DNA of 64,000 nt, taken from positions 3,410,001 to 3,474,000 of the forward strand of contig NGZR01000003.1 of assembly GCA_002197995.1 (NCBI GenBank), read 5' to 3'. The notes below the pieces were generated by a model that was not told where the DNA came from, did not search any database, and saw only the letters and a program-made list of their open reading frames with translations. The position numbers and the translations under genes are program-made. Below are positions 1 through 12,429 of the stretch, in pieces; positions within the stretch are counted from its first letter, which is position 1; every line of letters begins with the position of its first letter. The DNA is from Gaeumannomyces sp. JS-464 (Eukaryota; Ascomycota; Sordariomycetes; Magnaporthales; Magnaporthaceae).

Positions 1-3000
1 AAAGTCGGTACACGGGCGACGCGCTGTCCGATGGCGCCCACTCCGTAAAGCTCACCGTTATGCACGACTCTAAGAGCACGAGGCATAGGCAGCCTCTATT
101 CAAATGGCTGTAAGCATTTATCTTATCTTCCCCCCCCCCTTCTTCGCGAGGGCTTCTCACTCCGACCACGACATGCTTTCTAACTCTGAGCAGGCATGTA
201 AGACAGAATATGATGGACTTTCAAGAGCTGTCGGTATGATGATCCATCTCCTACTTTTCATCAATCTCCTCATCTGCCTACCTATTTGTGCCTAATAGCC
301 GCCGGTATAGAACGAGGTCACGGCAATACCAGATCTGCCCGACGGGGATCGGACCGTTCTTGTCAAGCTCCTCACCGAGGTCAAAAGGAACTACATCAAA
401 ACAAAACAGACTCAAAAAGGCTCCAACGTTCGGTTTATGGAGCCCAGATACTTTCAGCTGCCGCTTCCATCGGAGGATAGTGCCAAGGGCAGAGCTCAAG
501 GCGGCGGACCATCACGTGGATCTGCATCCCATACTTCTCGCTCGAGAAGTACGCCGGCCTTGGATCCGCGACCCTGGCATCTCAATATCCAAATCAGACC
601 CTCCTACAGGCCCAATACAGTCGCGTCAACAGAGAACGCGACATGCAGCAGGCTGTCTGCCAGCTCGGGGGCAACCTAGTTCCCGGATCCTGCTTCCACA
701 TCAGCCAGCTCTGGTGTATCGTCATCGACAACTCTTTCCTTATCACATGTGGTTCAATGAGCGAGGCGACCCTTCGAGGAGAACTGATAACCATTGTTAA
801 CGAGCCCGCTAGGAATGGCCGCGGCTCCAACAACGGGACAGCCAGAATCCTTGTTTCGTATGGAGAGGCAGTTCTCTGGGCGATCCCCGTCTACGAGTGC
901 GAAACTTGGTTTGTATGTGCAGCCCGAGCTGAACAAGAGGACGAATGAACAAGAACGCTCTAAGAACCGATGCTGACAACCAGACTTCTCCTCGCCTCAA
1001 GGCCTTCTTGACATACTTCCACGACTTTTGGCCGCAGGCCCTCCGCTTCTGCCACCACGATCGTCCGATTTGCGAAGATGACTGGCCGCGCATCATAAAT
1101 CTGGCCAAGAGATCAACCTCGACCGTCACCCTCAGCCTGAAAATCGTAGACCCGCCGCAGCCGCCCGCACGTGGCGTCCTCGGGGGAAAGGACCCGGCCG
1201 CAGTGCCGTCGCTCTCAAATGAGAATTCGGCAGTATCAGCTACCCAAGGCCTGAAACCGCCAAAGGGGAAGAGCACAGATACGGCCAAACCAGAAAAAGA
1301 CAAAGACGACCAGAAAACGAAAGTCGACATGCATCAGAGCTTTCACGTCTTCACATGGCTAGAAACTGTGCTCGTGTGCACGGGAACCGCGATACCCTGG
1401 ATTGATAATGAAGCTCTTAACAAACAACTGAAGGAAGTTGATGACTACCTTTGCAGAGGTACCAGCTTCACGGACAAGAAGGCTTATCAAGACTGCGAGG
1501 AGAGCACCCGGTCGTTCCTGTTCGGGTACCTTGAGCAACAAGGGGCCGAGATCGAGAAACTGAAGAATGCGTCTTCAAAGAGGCGCGGGTACGAAGAGCG
1601 CATCGATATCTTCAACGCAGCAGACATGGTGTTTCGGTTCTTCCTCCCGCCTGATGTCGAGGCACCGACCGTCAAAAAGTATTGGGGAGCCGTCTCTGCC
1701 CTGATCCAGGTAAGAACGCAGTTCCAGTCCCTTGGAACACATGCGACTCTCTAACTATTTTTTCTACAGCTGTCCTCTACGGATATGAAGAATACGGCGG
1801 GAATCAGAAGAAGGCGACAGTCGGACGCCGCGCCCCTGAATGCGCCCATGGTGCGCAAGGTTCTCAGACAACTCACGCAGCCCATCCAGTCGTTCAAGGC
1901 GGTGCTAGCGCATGCGCACCATCGAGACCGGGCCAGGGTCGTCGTTCCGAACCAGTTTGTGCAAGCCTGGCTCCATCTCCTTATGGGGCTCATCCACAGC
2001 TGCGCCGACGGTTATGTGTGGCGTGATCATTTCGAATTCGCGGAGGGTCTCATCAGGTCTGCCATGCGGGAGGTCGTCGATGGACTGTCGAGCGTAAACC
2101 TGCTTGATAGGGCCGTGGTTGGGCCCATGGAGCTCGTTTCCATGATTGGGCTGTCGCTGTTCCAGGATTTCACGGGAAATCACATAAACATCAGCGAGAC
2201 GTACTCGGAATATCTCCAGTCGCTGGTACGAGCTTCCTCTTGAGCAACACCAGCAAAGAATTCTAGCGACTCACAAGGCTAACCTCTGAACCCGTGATCC
2301 AGGAATCCGATATCACGACGAAACCCTCGGATCGCTACACTCAGCACCGCATCAATCTCCTCAAGCAGGAGCTTCTGATCATCAAGCGAACCATCGTGGT
2401 GCAGATAGCCATCTCAGGCGTCCTGTTCCCCGGAACCTCGAGATCCGGCGACTCATGGGAGACCTGGGCCAAGGTGTCGAGGCAGCGCGGCTACCATGAC
2501 GAGACGACCCGCCGCCTCGCCCACAATCAGCCCGTGTCCCGGGTCCGCCACCCGGGGCCCGCGCCCGCGTCGCCCGATGGAGTGATGCGAAGCCATCGCC
2601 ACTACGCCGGCAACAACTACTACCAGTCCGCCCCGGCCCGCAGGGCGGAGAGGGACAACATGTACACGTACGGCTACCAGGACGACGCCTCCGACGGCGA
2701 GACCTGGACTGGTGACTACGGCGCCGCGGCTGCCGACGTGGCGCAGGGGAACTCCAACGAATACTGGAGGCTGTCCCCCACCTGGAGGGGCGGCTTCCGG
2801 GGTCTGTTGTCGCTCGATTGCTTCCAGATCCTGCAGCGAAAGTCTCAGGAGGTTGACGAGTTCCAGATTCACGCCGAGTCGCTTGAGGAAGATGTGGGTT
2901 TTCTAGTTCCTTGCTCCTTTGCTCAAAATGTCAAGCAGACGGGACGGCTAATGACAAACTCCCGCATAACACTAGAACATGAATAAGGTGGAACTTACCA

Positions 3001-3484
3001 AGGACCGTCAAGAGATGGCCATTTATGTCTTCACCCTCGTGACGGTTGTATTCCTGCCACTGTCGGCGGTGGCCTCGGTGTTTGGCATTAACACGGCCGA
3101 CATCAGGGACACAGAATTGACCCAGGTAAGCCCAGACCTTGACGGGAACAAACGGCCGGTTGTGGCGCATAAAGGGGGCTGGGCGGCCGAAACAGAAAAG
3201 CTGACCGAGTCGCAAAGTGGGCTTATTGGGCAGCCGCGATACCCGTCACGGTGGCCGTTATCGTGCTGGGGCTGTGGTGGATGGGTGAACTGGGCAACAT
3301 GTTCAGCTGGCTCGGCCTCAAGAGCAAAGCGCCAGGGGTGTACGCGTCGTACGTGCCATCCAACAGGGGCGGGTGGTACGAGGGAGGAGCAGCAGCAGCA
3401 GCAGCGGGCCAGGACTCGCCGTCGCCGCCGCCGCCGCCCGGCCCCTCCCCGCTCCAGTTACCTTTCCCGCCCAGCGCCTGCTGA
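1..3484 (+). CDS. CorA-like divalent metal transporter, fungal type (5' end outside window)
   Basis: Probable inner-membrane-type Mg2+/divalent cation channel of the CorA superfamily. Spliced reading: exons <1-109, 194-233, 311-912 (with a frame break), 984-1709, 1770-2225, 2303-2893, 2976-3125 and 3218-3484; all introns are GT..AG, several with CTAAC or CTGAC branch sites. The long soluble part carries WICIPYFSLEKY, RERDMQQAVCQL and SQLWCIVIDNSFLITCGSMS, blocks I associate with fungal CorA-like proteins. The C-terminus has two membrane segments: one before VFGINTADIRD, the other starting WAYWAAAIPVTVAVIVLG. The tail is Gly/Ala/Pro-rich. The family GMN motif reads GIN here. Between about 475 and 483 the frame must change by one base; a 53-base intron at 428-480 would restore frame but has a poor GTTCGG donor. 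Family call firm, ion and compartment inferred. Confidence 0.8.
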
Positions 3485-4238
3485 GGATCGCCGGGGTCGA
3501 TGGCCTGGGCCGCAGGAGCCAGGGACGGAGAGCGGACTACCGTTGATAATATCGGGCGGGGACGTATCGCAACGCCCGCCGCGCCCACTGAATGGAACCC
3601 ACTCTCGGTAACTATTTACAGCACGCGCGGGCCCTCTGCCGCTCTTCCACCCCTGGGCATGGGCTCATTCTTGCGGCTGGCCAAGGCGAGGGCGGACCCG
3701 AAAGCGAGACCTTGTCGTCCGGAAACGGCACTGGATCGTACGGCAATGACCCCTGCAGTGCAACCGGAACCAGCCTAACGAACGATGGTCGATACCCGGC
3801 CCCTCTTTTTTTTAATCCATGCCCCTGCAATTCGAGATCTCGATTATCTGCTTGGTTGCGTGAAGCCACTGCCGTTGCCTAGGTGCCTTGTCAGTTAACT
3901 GCTGGTTTTATGGGGCGCTCGAAAGACATTAGAAGTGTGCGAAACTGATATGGAGATGGAAGATCAAGGGAGGGTATAGTCGGAATCGTCACCAGCGGCC
4001 CGATGTGCAAGTGCCGCGCACTTTGGATAAAGCCAGTCAAGCACCTTGCCTGTAATAAGGGGAACCATAAACATGCGATTGGGCAGGAAACAATAAGAAG
4101 AACTAAGCTGGGTACCTGTAAACAGGAATGGGCGTCGCGGAAACAGGACATAAGGGGAACGAGCCAGTGGTGAGCATCAGGTCAGTTGACAAGGGTCTTT
4201 GCCTGGCCGGGAAAGTCGGAGCCTGGTCGCAGCGCCCG

Positions 4239-4316
4239 CCCTCAACACGGATTCGACCCTGCGTCGGCCTCGTCAATCTTTAGGAGACATCGCTCTCACC
4301 ACTACACTATCTCGAG
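4239..4316 (-). tRNA. tRNA-like element, possibly tRNA-Arg (CCT), degenerate
   Basis: Read on the minus strand, 7 bases from 4316 are followed by TAGTGTAGTGG, a good internal A box, then an anticodon loop CTCCTAA (anticodon CCT, arginine) in a mostly paired stem, and GGGTCGAATCC, a B-box-like sequence with T54 replaced by G. The element is about 5 bases longer than a standard tRNA. The acceptor and T stems pair poorly; the T stem pairs better if one bulged A is ignored. It may be a pseudogene or a real tRNA damaged by sequence errors. Confidence 0.4.
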
Positions 4317-5867
4317 TTGAATGCACACAGGGCCAGGGCGGCGGGCTCCGCGGAGGGCGCTCTACACGAGTTGCGTCGAGATGCCCCCATCTTCCGCCTC
4401 GCCTCGAGATATCTACCAAGCATGTAGGTAGCTATACAAATGTACATGGATATACACATACACATCAACGCGCTGCTACATACTGTGGTGGTGGCTCATG
4501 GTTGGCTCGCCCGGGTCGGCACCTGAACCGCTCCGCGAAAACAAGACAAAGCTGGACTTGGCCCTTGGCACGGGACCCTTGGGTCTCGTTTCCAACTACC
4601 TATGCAGTTCCCTCCAAGCCCCGTCGTCGCCGCCCATCCCATCCCTTTCTCCACCGGTCGGCGTATACGAAGTGCTTCCCGCAAGCAACCCACGTACGGG
4701 ATGGTGTGGATACCGGGGCAGGGTGGCGGGTCAAGTGGTTAGGGGCTAACTAGGCGCATAGGCGCCACTTGTCGCCAATGTCGCGAGTCAGGGGTGTGCC
4801 GCCCGATCAAGCTTTATCTTTCCTGAACCTGGTCAGACTTTCCAGTCGCTGAACCCTAAAAAAAACTGGCTTAACTCGGCTGATGATGGGTTGGTCCAAG
4901 TCAATGTTGGCTGGTTGGATGGGCCGATTGGCATAAAAATGACGGTTCCCCATCTCCGTGCAGCGTCCAGCAGGAACAAAAGAAGATGAGTGTCATGAGG
5001 GGGATGTTCCCTTCTTCTCTCTCCCACCTTCGATGTCTTATTTGGTGTCCCGATCCGTGGCTGGGCTGGCTTGTCACCTGTCATCCTCTCTGGGGCACAC
5101 GTATGTGACCGGTGAGGGCAGGGTGGTCCTGGACTCGGGGGAGGGGCAATGGGGAGGAGGGGCTGACGAGGACGAGGAGGAGGACGTGGAGCAAGTGGGA
5201 AAGAGAAAGAGGACGACTCGGCCCCAGGGTGGCGGCGGTGCGCGCGTGCTCTATTGGCCGCTAAAAAGGTCGTTGTCCGGCCCGGCCGGTAGTGCCACTG
5301 CATGCTGCACGACAAGACAAGAATGGACAAGACAGCCCCAAGACGCACAAAGGACAGATGGAGACTACGTAGGTGGCATGGGTAAGTTCCGGCCCAGGGA
5401 TAGGTCACTCTGACAACAACAGGGTCCCTGGCGGATTGTCTGCCCTCCTTCAAAGGTTATTCAACTCTTTGGCCGGTGCAGATGTATCTTCTGGTGCAGG
5501 GATGATTTTTTCTATTGAATTGGCCCTGATTGGGTGGTTTTTGACATGGGGGGCCCAGTCGGTACATCGGGGTGGGCCGTTATTTTCGTACGTTGCCTCA
5601 GTACTTGTCTTTTTCTCCTGTGTGCCCGCCCTCGCACAACCATGCTGGAAAACGGGGTCCTTTTTCCGAGTCGGCTGGGTTCTAGACCTAGAGAAAGGCA
5701 ACTGGACGACATGTCGCCTTGTTGCTCTAGCGCAGGCAGGTATGTGTGTCTGCGGTGCCAGCGTAGGTCAGCGCTGTGCGTGCGTGCGTGCTGCTTCGAC
5801 TTTTGTTGAATCAACCGACCACGCGGCGGCCCAGCGATGGCGCGGGGAATCGAAAGATGGCTTTTTT

Positions 5868-5894
5868 TTGTTGACGTTGTTGACGTTGTTGACG
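5868..5894. repeat. Tandem repeat, TTGTTGACG x3
   Basis: Three exact head-to-tail copies of a 9-base unit, directly after a run of eight T. It lies in non-coding sequence. Confidence 0.9.
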
Positions 5895-6054
5895 GAGAAC
5901 GAGTGTTTGGGTCTGGGGCCATCCATCTGCCGACCTAGGGTTGCACGGCACTGCGAGTCAAAAGCCAAAACTCCCATCTTCTTCTCATGGATCGATTTTA
6001 TCGACAGTCGCTGGGTTTGTAGTTGCCTCTCTCTCCTTGCCAGATCATGCATAC

Positions 6055-6080
6055 GTAGGTAGGCAGGCAGGTAGGTAGGG
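6055..6080. repeat. Tetranucleotide repeat, AGGT/AGGC
   Basis: Alternating GTAG and GCAG units of a 4-base microsatellite in non-coding DNA. Confidence 0.85.
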
Positions 6081-6542
6081 CGTCCAAGGAGGCGAAAGAG
6101 ACTATGGCAGACACAGCTGGCGCCACCCGGAAACAAGGCCCGGGACTGGATGGAGGTCACAGAAACAACAATCAGAAAAGGAGATCCTAGGTAGGCAGAA
6201 GGAGGGGCTATTCCACCCGCCCGCATATCCGCAGGTGGTGGGTCTCAGCAAGGGTTGCACTCGACCAGATTTCCATGCTGGCAATGCAGCCAGCATGCAC
6301 TGCACTGCACCCATGCGTCAAGCAACTCGCCCGCTCCACTCCTCCATCACCCACCAGACAGGCGACCCTCCTCAACATCACATCCGCCGTCACCACCACC
6401 GCCGACTGGCCAGCCGATGGGCGCGTGTCTGGCCGATGGCCGCACCCAGGCATTGGCTCGTCGTCCTCGACACGCTGCATCCCTGGGTGCGCCGAGTGCT
6501 ACGCTACGCCACGCAAGCTTGCCTGGCCAGGTAGGCCTGCCT

Positions 6543-6566
6543 GCATGTTTGCATGTTTGCATGTTT
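6543..6566. repeat. Tandem repeat, GCATGTTT x3
   Basis: Three exact copies of an 8-base unit in non-coding DNA. Confidence 0.9.
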
Positions 6567-9500
6567 GCTTGTCTATCTGGCCTGCTTGTTGTCATCCATT
6601 TCCATCAGTCCCCATCTGAAAGTGTCTCCCTGCACCAAGAAAGTTCCATCGATCGGGGAGCGGACGAGTCAAGGACTCAAGGTCGGATTCTACAATTTCC
6701 AGACCTGATGTCCAGGTTTTCAGCGAACAGCACCTGGGGTCAGAACGTCGGATAAAGTATGTGATCGGCGGCACATACCGAACTTCATTCCAACTTTTTT
6801 TTTCCCCCATCTTTTTGAGGGATACCTTGGCCAGGTAGCCACAAGCATTCTAGTCCATTCTCTTCCCCAGTCCCTCCCTTGCCGCTGGGCCATGTGGATG
6901 TCAGCGACGGCGGTGAAGATGGAGCAGGCGAGCCGGTGCCGGGCGGCTAGACCAGAAAGAATTTAGTCTGGTATGCTCGTGCATGGCTTATCAGACTATC
7001 GATGTCTTTGGCTTGGTCTTGGGCTTCCATGCGAGCTAATCTCAAGGAAATCCCCCACGTGGGTATTTTTGGGCACTAGCGGCGGCGGCGGAGGTGCTCG
7101 GCCAGGGCAAACCGACGTGCGGTGAGTGTCCTCGCTTGGAGCGGATACTCATCTGCGAAGATGGCTTGGTAGGCACGGAGGTTATATACGGATAGCGCCA
7201 ATGGTATGATGTGGGGGGTGCAATGGCGCCGCAGCGGACAAGCCAAGGCCGTCTGCATGCGTCTTGAACAAGACAGGCCGCCTACCAATGGCATGCTGTC
7301 CACCATTGTCTGCTGTCCCTAGCTGTCGATGATGAAGAATGTAGATACCATCCATATCTGCCCCCAGCAGGGGACCGCGTCGCATCCGATGGGCGTGCGG
7401 TCGGATCCCTCGGCGGTTGGCCTGATGCTCGACTCGCCGCCGTCGCAGCAAAGCCTGCTTGTCCTCGAGTTTTAAAGCGAGCAAGCACGGCGATAGACAA
7501 GCTCGTGTTATCTGCCGGTCTACTCTCAGGGATCCATCCTGACTTTACCCCGTCAGGCACAATTGCTGCGCCAAGACCGCCTGGCGAGCCGGCTTCCGCG
7601 GGTGGGCTTCAAAGCAGGAGGACGGCCGGGGAAAGTCTAAACGAGCCCAGTGACGCGGCGAAGGTTTGTTTGTTGCGGGGGAGCCACGTTCCCCAACTAG
7701 GAAACGGGAAAGGATATAGGAAATAGGAAATGACATAAGAATCAGAAAAATAAACCTACAGGATAAGTTCAGATAATGGGGTTCACAGTTAGCTTGCCCA
7801 ATACCTAGGCGTAGGCGTGGGTACGGCGTTCAGCGTCGACTGCCCGTGGGCGGCTCCATTATCCATCATCCGGTCTTGATGAGCGGGATGGGGTAGGGTA
7901 GCATGGGTGCCAAGTTTTTGGCTGAATATAAACGTCTGGTCTTTCAGAGTGTTGAGGGGCATAGTGGCGGACTGAATTGAAAGTGATAGGGGGTGGTCTC
8001 TTGGCCGGCGGCAAGCAACTTCCATCCATCTTCTTCGCTGGCCCTCCGATGATGCCGTCTTCGGTCCGTCATGGCAAGTTGCACCAACACCGGGTTTTGG
8101 GTGGGTGGCGATGAGGTCTGCGGCAGATTTCTGCCGCCCCTGCTTCCCCCTACAAGATAAAATAGGCTACGTGTCATGGTCTGGCACAAGAAAGAGCCCA
8201 ATATGCAATGCAATTCGACAAGAGGAGGGTTTCATTCCACAGCCTTGAGTTCTTGAGTTCGTGCCCATTCCTCACGCTCCTTACCCCGCAAAAGCACCCG
8301 CACACTCATCGAGTGGGGCACCCGCTGGTGACGTCTGATCGAGGGCCCTGCGAATCAGGAGGCGACCTCGGGCGTGTTAGTGAGCGAGGCGGCGGCCACA
8401 GACCCTTGTTAACGGACCCTGCGTACCTTTTTGCCTTTCTTGGCGCCCTCGGGCCCCATTTATTTTCCCCAGACCTGGGCATCCCCGGCCCCTGCCCCCT
8501 GCCATAAAGCCGCTCCACTCCCACCCTCCATTAGCGCGGATGCCCTCGCTGCGCGCTTGCCAATCGAGACGAGGTTCGATTGTCTGGCTCTGTGGTTATT
8601 TTCCCTTTCATTTCCTACTAGGCTGCCACATCACGAAGTCGTCACAGAATACGAAAAGAGGGGGAGAGATGGAGGCCAGTCAATTCCGGGGTGCGTATGA
8701 GATACAGCTGCCAGCTAGACATAGTCAGCTTGTCTGTTGTCTACCTAGGTATCGGTGTGTGCTCCAATGGATGTGGTGGGATTGAGCCCTTGGACGACGA
8801 ATAACGGTGGCGGGAGTGCTGCACAGACAGGGTTCTGGGAAGGCGCTGACAGGACCGCCCCTGGGGGTGCGTGCACTGCACAGTCCTGGACCCCCGCCGC
8901 AGTGCGCTGTGTTCGGGTACGCCAATCATGTCCCCGGGCGGGTCCCGTCGTTGAGCAAATTGTCATCACTGGCAGTGCTCTTTGATCGATGAGGAAGTGC
9001 CCAACCGTGTGCTTCCATGTGAGCACTCTGTTTCAGTCTGTTTGTGTGTTTGTACAGGGACAAAAGTCAAAACCAGCAACCTCGAGCTCGCCATCGTCAT
9101 CTTGGCATCACTGCACCGCCAATCTGTCCTCCCAACCTCGATTGCTCGGATACAGCGCACACATCACGGGCGGGCAGCGACAGCAACAGCGAGTCTGCAC
9201 GGATCAGAGCGCCGTGTGCTCATCTCTCCAACGATCCCTACCTTGCCGGCTGCTTCTCCGCCGCCGAGTCCGACCATCACCAGGTCCGCCAGGTGCTGGA
9301 AATCGCCACCAGGGTATCGTGTTGATTTGAGCAAGATTGCACATAGCCCCGTCCGAGATAGCACCACGACGTCACACATCCATTCCAGCAGCGCAGCCAA
9401 TTCGCTTAGATTGGCGGAGGTGAGTCCGCTGTCTGCAGCGAAAAGGGAGTCGAGGCGGCCCATGCTCTGTGATGTGCAGATCGCTGATAGTGAGGGCTGA

Positions 9501-10110
9501 GGTGCGATACTGCCCGTGTTGAGCAAGCAGGCTAGGCTGCACGTGCGGTATCCAGCAGTTACGCAGCCGCCAGCTGGGCGCCGGCCTCTGCCGGGCGTCG
9601 TCGGGCGGTACGAGGGGGTACCTTCCCTTCTTTGTCCAGAAGCCAGCCGTCACACCCACCTTCCTGCACTGCACTGCAGCGCTGCAAGACAATCAACCAA
9701 AATCATCCGGCCCAGGACCAGGGCGCCAAAGAGCCAAATAGCCCATTGATCGACACCCCTACCCAAGCCACACTCGCACAGCGCCGCGCACAGCACCTGC
9801 TCCCCTATAACTCGCCGTCGCCCGCCTGCTACAGCCCATCTCGCGTTTCTTTGTGCTCTGTCCGACACCCAGCATCTGCCCACGTTTCATCCCCAAGCCA
9901 TTTCTCGATCCACCCTGCACCAGACTCGAACCACCTCTGTCCCGCGACTGGGACCACCATCTGCCATTGCCGTACCCACAAGCCCACCAGCGCCTCTCCC
10001 GTGCCCACCACAGGCACATACAGCTACCTGCCTGCCACCGCAGACGCCGCCGTCTTGCCACCATCGACATCTCTATAAGACGCCGCAGCCCGCCTGCCCA
10101 CTCGCCCGCC

Positions 10111-11022
10111 ATGTCCGCCGACGACCAGACCAACAACCACTCCCCAACGCCAACAACCACAACCACTCCAACTTCCCTCCTACCACCGCTACTGGCGACC
10201 CCAACAATCCCAACGACATGTCTCGCAACCGCCGCCCATCCGTCACCTCGGCCGCCTTCACAAACCTGTTCCAGCGGAGCAGCTCCGTCGCCTCGGGCAC
10301 TCCCACCATGCCCGGCCCCATCGCCACGGCTATGGACCAGCGCAGGAGGCTATCCGTCTCTACTGTCGGCCTTTCGGGCACCTCTCCCACCGGCATCCCG
10401 ACGCCCTTCGGCCTCCGCCGTGGCAGCCTGTCCACCAACGGCTCCGACTCGATCGACGAGAGCGCCATTGACGAGGACGACGCCGGCGTTGGCTCGCGCA
10501 CCACCCCTACCACCCCCTTCACTCGCCGCATGAGCTTTGGAGCCCAAGCCATGCGTAACATGCGGCCGGGACGTGGAAACAGCCCCGGAGCAAACGGTAT
10601 GCCGGCACTCCCACCCACTGCTTTCGGACGCCGCCAGAGCACCGGCTACGGCCCGCCCCTCTGGCGGTCCTGCCCGCTCTTCGGCACAATATGTGAACCC
10701 TGCAAGCCCCAGAACCGTGGCTGACAAGATGTCTGCTGTGAACCGACCAACAGAGCAAGGCTTCAACTGGCCAGAGCAACTTAGGTCTCGCGCCGAGAGC
10801 ACTGTCGCCGCCGGCTCGCGGCCCAGCTTCTCCTTCGGCTCTACTGGCACCTCGCCCCCGCGTGCCGGTGGCTCTGCCTTCCCCGCTTCCCACCACGACC
10901 GAGCCAAGTCCATCTCGGATCTGCCCGCCCCTCCGGCTCACACGCCGCCCGCGAGGGCTGAGAGGCCCAAGCCTGATGCTTTCCAGGAGCGCATCCTCAA
11001 GGGCGATTTCTATATGGATTGA
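10111..11022 (+). CDS. Conserved ascomycete Ser/Pro-rich protein of unknown function (two frame breaks)
   Basis: A protein of about 300 residues, rich in Ser, Pro, Arg and Gly and probably mostly disordered. Its landmarks are MSRNRRPSVTSAAFTNLFQR (from 10218), RRMSFGAQAMRNM, GFNWPEQLRSRAESTVA and the C-terminus ERILKGDFYMD; I know this combination from uncharacterised fungal proteins, not from a named function. The frame starting with ATG at 10111 (MSADDQTNNH) joins the 10218 frame (GDPNNPNDMSRN) if a base is missing in the CCCC at 10142-10145. The 10218 frame joins the C-terminal frame (SGGPARSSAQYVNPASPRT) if one C is extra in the CCCC at 10656-10659. I found no splice pair that does either. 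If the upstream join is wrong, the start is ATG 10218. Multiple serines in RRxS contexts suggest kinase targets, which is inference. Confidence 0.65.
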
Positions 11023-12429
11023 TTGCCCTACGGGGCCCCGATGGATCTTCCCGGCCAGTCATACCGGGCTCCTCGCCATACTCGCCGATTCAAGAGCAAG
11101 ACGCCCCTTCGTATACAGACCGAGGTCACATGACCTATCTGGTCACTTGCTCTCTACGACTTACACGATACCACCCTGCCTGCCTCGCTAAGTATCCTCA
11201 ACCCAGGCCTCGGTCCAACAGAACATCATCGAAACACGCTCCAGCCTCGGCAAAGACGGAAGACCTCCGGACGCGATGTTCCGCAGCAGCGGTGGCTCGC
11301 ACGTTTGCTTGCGTGCCAACGGGGGACAAGCCTCGTCCTGCCCTGATACCACGAGCATCCCCTCTCTGATCACATCATTCGCGTTGATTAAGACAACCCC
11401 CGTCGGCAGTGGCTAATGGGATCTCCGAGCGGGGCAAATTGAAAGAAAGAATAAAAAAATATAAAAAAATGGCAAAAAAGGCAAGAAAGAAACCCCTCCC
11501 AAAAAGAGAGGGGCGCTGAAATCAGCTCTAGGAAAGGGCTGCAGTGAGGAAGTTCATGGCGCATAAATTGGGAGGAGAAGGTTTTTGGACCAAAAAACGG
11601 GTCCCTTTTGACAAGCAAGCAGCCTGCGTTATCCAGACAGGGATAATTCATGTATGAATAGGGTTTGGAGGATTTCCCCTGGGTTCCCTTTCCTCAGCAC
11701 ACACCATCACCGAGCCATTTTTGTTTCTCTCTCTCTCTCTCTTCTTTGTTAGGGTGGGCAACCCTTGAGGGACATGAAACAACGGCGGCGAAACAAAGTT
11801 TGGCAACGAGGAGGGGATACCTCGGGCACAGCGACTTAGCTGTGTGCTGGGTCGACTGCCGGTTTTTGCTTGCTGGATTCAAGCGCAAGGGGGAAAGGGG
11901 ACACATTCTGCGGCAGGGACCACGGCTGGCCGGCATACGAGAGACCGCACGTGTCTTGTGTGATCCCTCTTTCTTCACTTGGCTGTTTATATTGACTACG
12001 AGAATGACACGAACAAATGAAGCAGATATTAAGATGATGAACAGGTATTATGAGCAATTGTCCATTCCCCAATTAGGCTCAATGTAAACTATCCGTAATA
12101 TGAGCTCAGGAGGCAAACATGCATGCTTTCACACTTCTCCACAAGCCCCTTTGCTTTTGATTGAATCTCATCTTTGTGGTTGGACACCTGGCCCAGCAGC
12201 CTTGCCCGGATTGCGTCCGAAGAGGGCGGAATAATCCGCAAAGGGGCTGGGTTTGGACATTTTTGCCATCATCATCTTGCATGGATCTTGGTGAATCGTG
12301 TAAACGTCCCTAACATCCCCAATCAGGAACCAAAGAAATCAAACCAAACACGGCAGGGATATCATTGCTAAAAGAGATCGTACTACATGTGCTAGGGAAG
12401 AGGGGGGTTAACAAGGAGCGGGTAGTATC
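11023..12429. other. Intergenic region between convergent genes
   Basis: Holds the 3' flanks of the genes ending at 11022 (+) and 12430 (-). A TC microsatellite lies at 11726-11742 and A/T runs around 11440-11480. No coding region or RNA gene recognised. Confidence 0.6.
11726..11742. repeat. TC microsatellite
   Basis: Uninterrupted (TC)8 run in non-coding DNA. Confidence 0.9.

Larger units (their letters stand above)
3485..10110. other. Gene-poor intergenic region
   Basis: Apart from the tRNA-like element and short tandem repeats listed separately, I recognise no gene in these 6.6 kb. Open frames of up to 206 codons occur on both strands, overlap each other and encode low-complexity Pro/Arg/Ser peptides without known motifs. 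Around 8.98-9.53 kb frames on both strands are open for 110-170 codons, which leaves a small unrecognised gene possible. The last 300 bases before 10111 are C/T-rich, as in many fungal promoters and leaders. Confidence 0.6.

Noticed and set aside
4833..5453. 206-codon open frame on the minus strand
   Set aside because: Composition is Pro/Arg/His-rich with no conserved block; the plus strand is also open here.
10111..11022. Programmed ribosomal frameshifting as an explanation for the broken frames
   Set aside because: Frame changes occur in both directions, in many unrelated genes, with no shared slippery heptamer or downstream structure.
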